10,538 nt of DNA. Origin: CAZFHL01 sp964519145 (GTDB lineage Bacteria > Patescibacteriota > Minisyncoccia > Phycocordibacterales > WO2-35-19). The position numbers were made by a program, and so were the translations under genes. Below the pieces are notes generated by a model. That model saw only the letters and a list, made by a program, of their open reading frames with translations. It made no database searches and had not been told where the DNA came from. Location of the stretch: contig CAZFHL010000022.1 of the NCBI GenBank assembly GCA_964519145.1, forward strand, positions 1 through 10,538. Reading direction: 5' to 3'. Positions 6,590 through 10,538 of this stretch are shown here, piece after piece; the stretch's first letter is position 1, and each line of letters begins with the position of its first letter.

Positions 6590-7048
6590 TTAATTTGGAA
6601 TATTCCCATTCAAAGCATTTTGATATATTTTTAGCATGTCATAATGCCCCCCACATCTACACATAGTAATTTTTGACGTAGAGAATCCATACTTGCTTAA
6701 AGTTTCCATTTTTTTTGTAATATTACAATGGCACATTACAAATATTGCTCTGTCTGGGGTAAGACCATTTACATAAGCTAGCTCAATCCATGTGTGAGCT
6801 CCATGACTTCCTACGTATAAAACTACTTTATCTGCATTTGGTAGGGCATGTTTCAATTGTTCCCACAATAGATTAATAACTTTTTCTGTTTCCTTAGCTG
6901 ATTTCTCTTTATTTATATTAAATTGATCTATACCCCATATTCTACCGTCAGCATTTTGAATTAAGAGAACACTATTTTCACCATTTACTTTCCATCCATT
7001 CTCTTCACCACCAACTATGCTGTTATATGAAATAACTACCGTTTTCAT
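6590..7048 (-). CDS. Unrecognised 152-aa Cys/His-containing alpha/beta protein
   Basis: I do not recognise a family. The protein has no signal peptide or membrane segment and alternates strands and helices: a strand at 2-8 (KTVVISY), a strand at 26-31 (SVLLIQ), a charged helix at about 47-69, a strand at 74-80 (KVVLYVG), a strand at 101-105 (AIFVM) and a final helix. Conserved-looking polar residues cluster after the strands: H82 and H85 in GSHGAH, C106-H107-C108 in MCHCN, and C130-x-C132-x2-H135 in MCRCGGHYD. These could be a metal site. The strand-His-Gly then strand-Cys order also recalls the catalytic dyad of caspase-fold (clan CD) peptidases, but the spacing of 24 residues is shorter than usual. 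A consensus SD (AAGGAG, 7059-7054) sits 5 bases before the ATG. It is a single-gene unit with its own promoter and terminator. Confidence 0.75.
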   Translation of the reverse strand: MKTVVISYNSIVGGEENGWKVNGENSVLLIQNADGRIWGIDQFNINKEKSAKETEKVINLLWEQLKHALPNADKVVLYVGSHGAHTWIELAYVNGLTPDRAIFVMCHCNITKKMETLSKYGFSTSKITMCRCGGHYDMLKIYQNALNGNIPN

Positions 7049-7084
7049 TTATTCTCCTTTTTATAAATCAATGATTCTTTTAGA

Positions 7085-7113
7085 ATTATTAAAAATAAAT
7101 ACAAATTTGTCAA
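7085..7113 (-). promoter_or_regulatory. Promoter of the 152-aa gene with overlapping palindrome
   Basis: On the minus strand a perfect TTGACA (7113-7108) and AATAAT (7090-7085) have a 17-base spacer; the start would be near 7078, about 30 bases before the ATG. The perfect palindrome ACAAATTTGT (7101-7110) overlaps the -35 box and spacer, and CAAATT recurs at 7102 and 7111. This is where a repressor would bind. Confidence 0.65.
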
Positions 7114-7249
7114 ATTGAAGGAGTAAGATTTTTTATTTAAAGGATTAAATGAAAATTATTTTATTTAAGTTTTAAAATTTTATAAATATTTAATGATTAT
7201 ATTATTTATATAAATAATATAAAAATTTTTGATTATAAATTATAAAATG
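7114..7249. other. AT-rich spacer with no gene seen
   Basis: Between the 152-aa gene promoter and tRNA-Leu this stretch is almost pure A and T. I see only an 8-codon frame beginning at 7148 and no terminator with a GC stem; the alternating AT tracts at about 7195-7220 may be bendable or easily melted. Confidence 0.5.
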
Positions 7250-7331
7250 TGGGCAAGGGGAGACTCGAACTCCCAATCCGTGAGGAACTAGTTCCTAAGA
7301 CTAGCGCGTATACCAATTCCGCCACTTGCCC
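7250..7331 (-). tRNA. tRNA-Leu (anticodon UAG)
   Basis: The acceptor arms GGGCAAG (7331-7325) and CTTGCCC (7257-7251) pair fully, with discriminator A at 7250. The anticodon stem CTAGT/ACTAG encloses the 7-base loop CTTAGGA, whose middle bases TAG (plus-strand 7295-7297) read CUN leucine codons. The T-arm is GGGAG-TTCGAGT-CTCCC. A long variable arm (TTCCTCACGGATT region) makes it a class II tRNA, as expected for leucine. CCA is not encoded. Upstream at 7349-7357 there are TATATT/TATTAT-like boxes but no good -35. Confidence 0.95.
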
Positions 7332-7399
7332 ATTATTTCTATACAAATAATATAATACATCAAATTACTTTTTTTACCATCTTGATTTTATACATGAAT

Positions 7400-7424
7400 A
7401 AACCCCGCAGTTTTTACGGGGTTT
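7400..7424 (-). terminator. Bidirectional GC-rich terminator between the 117-aa gene and tRNA-Leu
   Basis: AAACCCCG (7400-7407) pairs with CGGGGTTT (7417-7424) around a 9-base loop. The T-run is better on the plus strand (TTTTTGATT), but the only upstream units in reach are on the minus strand, where it follows the 117-aa gene by about 90 bases. Confidence 0.75.
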
Positions 7425-7475
7425 TTGATTGATTCGTCTAACCTATCCTCAAATCATATTTTGAAAGTTGAGAAC

Positions 7476-7509
7476 AGGAGCCGAACTTTTGTAAAATTAC
7501 TCGGCTCTT
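7476..7509 (-). other. Hairpin just after the 117-aa gene
   Basis: AGGAGCCGA (7476-7484) pairs with TCGGCTCTT (7501-7509), including one G-U pair, around a 16-base loop. It begins 6 bases after the stop at 7515. No proper T-run follows on the minus strand, so it may protect the mRNA 3' end rather than terminate. Confidence 0.5.
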
Positions 7510-7514
7510 ATAAG

Positions 7515-7868
7515 TTATTCTCCCTTGTTAGGCCATCGGCTATTATCAATCCAAAATGCAATTTTGGTTTTGCTAAACCATGCAAGACCACACATTATAA
7601 ATGTGATCGTTGCTATCATATATATTACACATGCAACTCCTTTCAAATCCATTCCATTTGGACTATTCCAAATATAAGTATTTGGCTCATTCATCAAAGT
7701 ATAGCCACTCATTGCCATAACGATAGAGCCAGTGATACCAAAAAAACCAGATTCTTTTTGCCAGTCATTATGAGAAAAGGCCCTCGTAGTTTCAAAAATT
7801 AGTGCTTTCCATCCAAGATAGATTGGGTAAAGAGCAACGACAAAAAGAATAATTGATAGTGAATACAT
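7515..7868 (-). CDS. Small membrane protein of unknown function, three predicted helices
   Basis: A 117-aa protein that I do not recognise. The frame is open back to 7946, but the ATG at 7868 is chosen because an SD (AAGGAG, 7882-7877) lies 8 bases before it and a strong promoter starts transcripts near 7886; the longer form would begin upstream of that promoter. Hydrophobic segments are about 3-20 (SLSIILFVVALYPIYLGW), 42-59 (FFGITGSIVMAMSGYTLM) and 76-98 (with CVIYMIATITFIMCGLAWF). The loop between the first two is polar (ETTRAFSHNDWQKES) and the C-terminal tail is short and charged. It sits between tRNA-Lys and tRNA-Leu on the same strand but has its own promoter. An opposite-strand frame covers part of it and is judged a shadow. 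Confidence 0.8.
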   Translation of the reverse strand: MYSLSIILFVVALYPIYLGWKALIFETTRAFSHNDWQKESGFFGITGSIVMAMSGYTLMNEPNTYIWNSPNGMDLKGVACVIYMIATITFIMCGLAWFSKTKIAFWIDNSRWPNKGE

Positions 7869-7892
7869 TTTTAGAACTCCTTTTCTTTTTGT

Positions 7893-7921
7893 ATTATACA
7901 TATATAGAATACAAAAGTCAA
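7893..7921 (-). promoter_or_regulatory. Promoter of the 117-aa membrane protein gene
   Basis: On the minus strand TTGACT (7921-7916) and TATAAT (7898-7893) are 17 bases apart: five and six of six consensus bases. The predicted start near 7886 is only about 4 bases before the SD, so the leader is about 18 bases. It is the strongest promoter in the window by match to consensus. Confidence 0.8.
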
Positions 7922-7986
7922 TGAAGCAATATTTTTTTATTAGCAAAAAGCTATCTAAAAATTTTAAATACCCGTTGATTTAAATG

Positions 7987-8059
7987 TCCACCCAGTAGGA
8001 GTTGAACCTACGACCGTCTCCTTAAGAGGGAGCTGCTCTACCAACTGAGCTATGGATGG
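7987..8059 (-). tRNA. tRNA-Lys (anticodon CUU)
   Basis: A 73-base cloverleaf: acceptor CCATCCA (8059-8053) with TGGGTGG (one G-U pair) and discriminator A at 7987; D-arm GCTC-AGTTGGTA-GAGC; T-arm GTAGG-TTCAACT-CCTAC. The anticodon stem CTCC/GGAG encloses CTCTTAA, with anticodon CTT (plus-strand 8024-8026), so it reads AAG lysine codons; the outer anticodon pair (G/A) is a mismatch. CCA is not encoded. An AAA-reading UUU tRNA must exist elsewhere, given the AT-rich codon use. Confidence 0.93.
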
Positions 8060-8068
8060 ATTTTAATA

Positions 8069-8097
8069 TTTATATCATTTTTTGAATTGATTTTCAA
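8069..8097 (-). promoter_or_regulatory. tRNA-Lys promoter
   Basis: On the minus strand TTGAAA (8097-8092) and TATAAA (8074-8069) have a 17-base spacer. Transcription would begin near 8062, about 3 bases before the mature 5' end. Confidence 0.6.
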
Positions 8098-8131
8098 TTT
8101 TTTTAAATATTTTTTTGGGTATTTTTTTAAA

Positions 8132-8174
8132 TTGCTTAAATATTTAATTTGAGTTATTATTTTTTTGGAAGGAG
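8132..8174 (+). promoter_or_regulatory. Promoter and SD of the 150-aa gene
   Basis: TTGCTT (8132-8137) and TATTAT (8155-8160) have a 17-base spacer, identical in both boxes and spacing to the pncB promoter. The start would be near 8167, followed at once by the SD AAGGAG (8169-8174), 7 bases before the ATG at 8182. Confidence 0.7.
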
Positions 8175-8181
8175 ATTTAAA

Positions 8182-8634
8182 ATGGGAGAACAATATCTCA
8201 GATGTAATTTGAATGGTAACAAATTTAATTTACACTATAAATTAAATAGAAAGTCTAAGACAGGGAGTGCAAGAGGGGATCATGGATATGGGGATTATGA
8301 ATATGAATATAGCATTTGGGATGGTAGAGTTTTTGTACATGAAAAATCAAATAATGATCTTGTGGCTGTATGTTTGTGTGGGATTGGTAGGTATAGGACT
8401 GCAAGCCTTTCTTCTAAAGAGGTGGAGGAATTGATTGTGGGAAAAAATATTGTTCCAGGTAGACAAGAAGATTTCAATGATTTCATGGCGGAAGTAATTA
8501 TTTACAATTTTAGATCTTACAAAGGAGAATTTATTCCATGGATAGAAATTACAGAGCCTAATTATGGTGATTTGATTTTAAGAGGGATTGTTTTTGATAA
8601 AGGAAGGCAATTTCATTTGCCGTTTGATAAATAA
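8182..8634 (+). CDS. Unrecognised 150-aa soluble protein
   Basis: I do not recognise a family. The frame extends to a TTG at 8149, but the ATG at 8182 is chosen for its SD and because the predicted transcript begins near 8167. There is no signal peptide or membrane segment. The first 20 residues look like paired strands (YLRCNLNGNKFNLHYKL). Then comes a Gly/Tyr/acidic stretch, GDHGYGDYEYEY (32-43), followed by strands at 49-53 and 60-66 (LVAVCLC), a helix-like part at 77-85 (SSKEVEELI), another at about 96-110, and strands to the end. A fold rich in beta structure is likely. It is a single-gene unit ending in a perfect terminator, directly upstream of pncB and with the same promoter boxes, so joint expression with pncB is possible. 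Confidence 0.72.
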   Translation: MGEQYLRCNLNGNKFNLHYKLNRKSKTGSARGDHGYGDYEYEYSIWDGRVFVHEKSNNDLVAVCLCGIGRYRTASLSSKEVEELIVGKNIVPGRQEDFNDFMAEVIIYNFRSYKGEFIPWIEITEPNYGDLILRGIVFDKGRQFHLPFDK

Positions 8635-8646
8635 GACCAAAATTTT

Positions 8647-8680
8647 AAAAAAGTTTAGTATCAGATACTAAACTTTTTTT
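8647..8680 (+). terminator. Terminator of the 150-aa gene
   Basis: A perfect 15-base-pair stem (8647-8661 with 8665-8679) around the 3-base loop CAG, ending in seven T. The core GTTTAGTAT/ATACTAAAC carries the stability. It separates this unit from pncB and is symmetric enough to work in both directions. Confidence 0.85.
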
Positions 8681-8715
8681 ATTATTTTAAATTGGAATTT
8701 TTCTTAAAACATTGC

Positions 8716-8771
8716 TTGCTTTTTGTTTTTATACATTGTATTATCATATATGGAAAATTAGCAAGAAAGGG
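8716..8771 (+). promoter_or_regulatory. pncB promoter and SD
   Basis: TTGCTT (8716-8721) and TATTAT (8739-8744) have a 17-base spacer, the same as for the 150-aa gene. The start would be near 8751. The SD AAGAAAGGG (8763-8771) is 7 bases before the ATG at 8779; the same 9 bases at the same distance precede nadE. Confidence 0.7.
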
Positions 8772-8778
8772 TTTTTAA

Positions 8779-9993
8779 ATGGAAGACAAACCAATTATAA
8801 CTTCATGGCTCGATAGTGACTTTTATGATTTTACGCAAGGGGATTTGATACATTTGCATCATATAGATGTACCTGTAGAACTTTCTTTTGTCAATCGGAC
8901 AAGTTCTGTAAGATTGGCCGATATGATTGATATTGGCGAATTGAGGGAGCAATTGTCATTTTATCAAAATATTGGTTTTAGATCAGGGGAAATTCATTAT
9001 TTAAGTGGAACTTATGAGTATGGACAACCAATGTTTAGGTTCGAGTACACTGAGTTTTTGAGGAATTTAAGGAAATTGCCGGATTTTTATTTAACTGCAA
9101 GAAATGGTCAATTTGATCTTCGTTTCTTTGGTAAAGCATCCGAAGTTATTTATTGGGAAATTCCAAGTATGATCATAATGAAGAGGCTTTATTTAAAGTC
9201 TTTGACTAAAGGATTTTCTTCTTTTGATCATCGAGTGGTAGAAGCTGAAGGGTTGCTGAGGTTATCAAAGAAAATTTCGATAACTAAAAAAAGTCCACTC
9301 AGAACTTTTGCTGATTTTGGTACAAGACGCAGATATAGTTTTGAGCATCAAAGAAATGTTGTTGGTGTTTTAAAAGATGAACTGCCAAGTCAATTTTTAG
9401 GGACTTCAAATACTCTTTTGGCAAAAGAATATGATATCACTCCTATTGGTACAAATTCACACAAGAATACAATGATTTATGCCGGTGTATATTGGAATGA
9501 AGACAATTTCGATCCTACTTTTTCACAAAGAAAATTGCTTGAAGATTGGGAAAATAGACACGGTTTAGCCCTTTCCATTTTCTTGCCTGATACCTGGAAC
9601 AGTGATTGGTTTTTCAAAAATGTGGTTACGGAGAAACAGTTACGAAGTTGGAAAGGTTCTCGACATGATTCTGGTTCGCCTATTCAATATGCAATGAAGA
9701 TGATTAGGAGATACAGAGAAATTGGCATTGAAACTCGTAACAAAATTATAATTTTTGCTGATAATATGAATCCTCATAAAATGGATCATATTGATAATGT
9801 TTTAAGAGATGAGATTCCTCATACTTTTGGATGGGGCACTGATTTGACTGATGATGTTGGTTTTGAACCAATTTCTATTGTTACCAAAGTAATTAGATCA
9901 AATGGCTATGATGTTGCTAAGATCTCTGATGAGCCAAGTAAGGCTACTGGTACAAGTGAGGCAATCAGAAGAGTTGAAAAATTTATCAGTTAA
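8779..9993 (+). CDS. pncB: Nicotinate phosphoribosyltransferase
   Basis: PncB joins nicotinate to phosphoribosyl pyrophosphate, with ATP hydrolysis, to give nicotinate mononucleotide, the entry step of NAD salvage (Preiss-Handler route). At 404 aa it has the length of the E. coli-type enzyme and its motifs in order: LDSDFYDFTQGD (11-22), F37-V-N-R40, WEIPSM (126-131), FADFGTRRRYS (177-187), FLGTSN (206-211), GTNSHKNTM (224-232) with H228 at the place of the histidine phosphorylated in the Salmonella enzyme, RHDSG (295-299), the GWGTDLTDD phosphate loop (351-359) and AKISD (380-384). It is the first gene of a likely pncB-nadE operon. Base composition looks less AT-rich than uvrC and the helicase, so later acquisition is possible but unproven. 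Confidence 0.95.
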   Translation: MEDKPIITSWLDSDFYDFTQGDLIHLHHIDVPVELSFVNRTSSVRLADMIDIGELREQLSFYQNIGFRSGEIHYLSGTYEYGQPMFRFEYTEFLRNLRKLPDFYLTARNGQFDLRFFGKASEVIYWEIPSMIIMKRLYLKSLTKGFSSFDHRVVEAEGLLRLSKKISITKKSPLRTFADFGTRRRYSFEHQRNVVGVLKDELPSQFLGTSNTLLAKEYDITPIGTNSHKNTMIYAGVYWNEDNFDPTFSQRKLLEDWENRHGLALSIFLPDTWNSDWFFKNVVTEKQLRSWKGSRHDSGSPIQYAMKMIRRYREIGIETRNKIIIFADNMNPHKMDHIDNVLRDEIPHTFGWGTDLTDDVGFEPISIVTKVIRSNGYDVAKISDEPSKATGTSEAIRRVEKFIS

Positions 9994-10029
9994 ATATACT
10001 TAAAGTTATAATTGTTTTTTAATATGGAT

Positions 10030-10057
10030 GACATCTTTTATAAAAATAAAAGATGTC
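10030..10057 (+). terminator. Hairpin after pncB, possible weak terminator or attenuator
   Basis: GACATCTTTTA (10030-10040) pairs fully with TAAAAGATGTC (10047-10057) around a 6-base loop. It is followed by TCCCTTTTC, an imperfect T-run, so it would stop only part of the transcripts and let the rest reach nadE. Confidence 0.55.
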
Positions 10058-10062
10058 TCCCT

Positions 10063-10097
10063 TTTCAAGCCCCTTACTTTTTGTGGGTGGCTTGAAA
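10063..10097 (+). promoter_or_regulatory. Second hairpin in the pncB-nadE gap
   Basis: TTTCAAGCC (10063-10071) pairs fully with GGCTTGAAA (10089-10097). After one mismatch the helix continues for five more pairs (10073-10077 with 10083-10087, two G-U), capped by a UUUUU loop. It is not followed by T, so it is not a terminator. It may be an mRNA-processing or regulatory element upstream of the leader ORF. Confidence 0.55.
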
Positions 10098-10140
10098 TCG
10101 GAGTTGGTCTTTGAAATAAAATAGAAAAGGAGAATGATTA

Positions 10141-10191
10141 ATGTTTAAACTAAAGTTCTTTTTTGTTCACAAAGAAAGGGAAGTCCGATGA
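10141..10191 (+). CDS. Putative 16-codon leader peptide coupled to nadE
   Basis: The frame encodes MFKLKFFFVHKEREVR. A consensus SD, AAGGAG (10127-10132), lies 8 bases before its ATG, better than the SD of nadE itself. Its TGA stop overlaps the nadE start in ATGA (10188-10191), the classic arrangement for translational coupling. The peptide has three consecutive phenylalanines then charged residues, and no obvious amino-acid run tied to NAD. It may be a leader that controls nadE translation rather than a functional peptide. Confidence 0.5.
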   Translation: MFKLKFFFVHKEREVR

Positions 10192-10538
10192 AAATTGGAA
10201 TTTTACAATTAAATTATTTAATCGGTGATTGTTTTGGTAATGCTAAAAAAATCATTGATGGTTATAATTATCTAGTTTCTCGAGGAGCAGAACTTGTTGT
10301 TTGTTCGGAATTAGCAATCCTTGGCTATCCACCAAAAGATTTGCTCGAATTTCCTGAAAAGATAGATCAACAGTTTAAGGCTTTTGACATACTATGTTCA
10401 AATGTAGGAGAAGTTCCTATTGTGATTGGTGTTGCAGAAAGAAATTTTGGTGTTGGTAAGCCTTTATTTAACAATGCAGTTGTCGTTAGAAATGGTATAG
10501 TCATTGCCCGAAAAAGTAAAGAACTTTTACCGACATAT
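10188..10538 (+). CDS. nadE: Glutamine-dependent NAD+ synthetase, N-terminal glutaminase part (3' end missing)
   Basis: The first 117 residues of a carbon-nitrogen hydrolase (nitrilase-fold) domain. In glutamine-dependent NAD synthetases this domain frees ammonia from glutamine and passes it to the C-terminal synthetase domain, which amidates nicotinate adenine dinucleotide to NAD. Diagnostic stretches are MKIGILQLNYLIGD at the start, ELAILGYPPKDLL (41-53) with E41 as the expected catalytic glutamate, and KELLPTY (111-117) with K111 as the catalytic lysine. GYPP-x-DLL is specific to the NadE branch of the superfamily. The catalytic cysteine and the synthetase domain lie beyond the window, so the fusion is inferred. 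It follows pncB by 194 bases with the same SD (AAGAAAGGG, 7 bases before the ATG), and overlaps a short leader frame. Confidence 0.9.
   Translation, partial: MKIGILQLNYLIGDCFGNAKKIIDGYNYLVSRGAELVVCSELAILGYPPKDLLEFPEKIDQQFKAFDILCSNVGEVPIVIGVAERNFGVGKPLFNNAVVVRNGIVIARKSKELLPTY

Noticed and set aside
7147..7174. Eight-codon frame (MKIILFKF) in the AT-rich spacer
   Set aside because: Too short, with no terminator or downstream coupled gene on that strand.
7425..7802. Plus-strand open frame of 125 codons opposite the 117-aa membrane protein
   Set aside because: It has no ATG-SD pair or promoter and runs through a GC hairpin; the minus-strand gene has a near-consensus promoter, an SD and sensible membrane segments.
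7250..8059. tRNA-Leu and tRNA-Lys as ends of an integrated element
   Set aside because: No integrase, no repeated copy of a tRNA 3' end and no phage-like gene between them; one small membrane gene with its own promoter is all they enclose.
8295..8486. Minus-strand open frame inside the 150-aa gene
   Set aside because: Antisense shadow; the sense gene has promoter, SD and terminator.
9994..10187. Known NAD riboswitch before nadE
   Set aside because: The two hairpins are simple stems without the conserved loop bases expected of the described NAD classes, as far as can be judged by eye; a covariance-model scan would decide.
1..10538. CRISPR array, insertion sequence or long direct repeats
   Set aside because: No regularly spaced repeats, transposase or terminal inverted repeats were seen; only terminator-type hairpins and short AT repeats.

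Overview
The window is AT-rich, gene-dense bacterial DNA with very short gaps and compact genes, and it reads with the standard bacterial code (TAA stops on the long genes, one TGA stop). Low GC, a cut-down UvrC, a membrane-anchored DsbA-like protein, a UvrD-type helicase fused to a PD-(D/E)XK nuclease and several small orphan proteins fit the Candidate Phyla Radiation (Patescibacteria, perhaps Parcubacteria). This placement is inference from gene style; no rRNA is present.

Left half (1-5964). The window opens inside a plus-strand UvrD-like helicase-nuclease. It converges, with a 4-base overlap of stop codons, on a minus-strand run hisS > DEDDy exonuclease > DsbA-like thioredoxin that looks like one operon. 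hisS is divergent from uvrC across 55 bases, where two opposed -10 boxes form a perfect inverted repeat. These genes lack strong Shine-Dalgarno (SD) sites, and hisS may be leaderless. UvrC keeps its nuclease triads and four cysteines but lacks the C-terminal helix-hairpin-helix and much of the middle region.

Middle (5965-8634). After uvrC come a DnaA-box-like 9-mer and a possible roughly 95-nt structured RNA ending in a GC-rich terminator. Then follow four small orphan genes (65-aa membrane protein, 152-aa Cys/His protein, 117-aa membrane protein, 150-aa soluble protein) and two tRNA genes, Leu(UAG) and Lys(CUU). Nearly every unit has its own promoter with a 17-base spacer, and the protein genes have a strong SD at a very short distance and a hairpin terminator.

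Right end (8700-10538). Nicotinate phosphoribosyltransferase (pncB) is followed by the start of glutamine-dependent NAD synthetase (nadE), cut by the window end. PncB makes nicotinate mononucleotide and NadE amidates nicotinate adenine dinucleotide, so together they imply nicotinate salvage to NAD; the adenylyltransferase (NadD) between them is not in the window. The 194-base gap between them holds two strong hairpins and a 16-codon ORF with a strong SD whose stop overlaps the nadE start (ATGA). This looks like a translated, possibly regulatory leader and is among the most interesting features here. The other leading candidates are the 152-aa protein with a caspase-like His-Gly/Cys layout and the structured transcript after uvrC.
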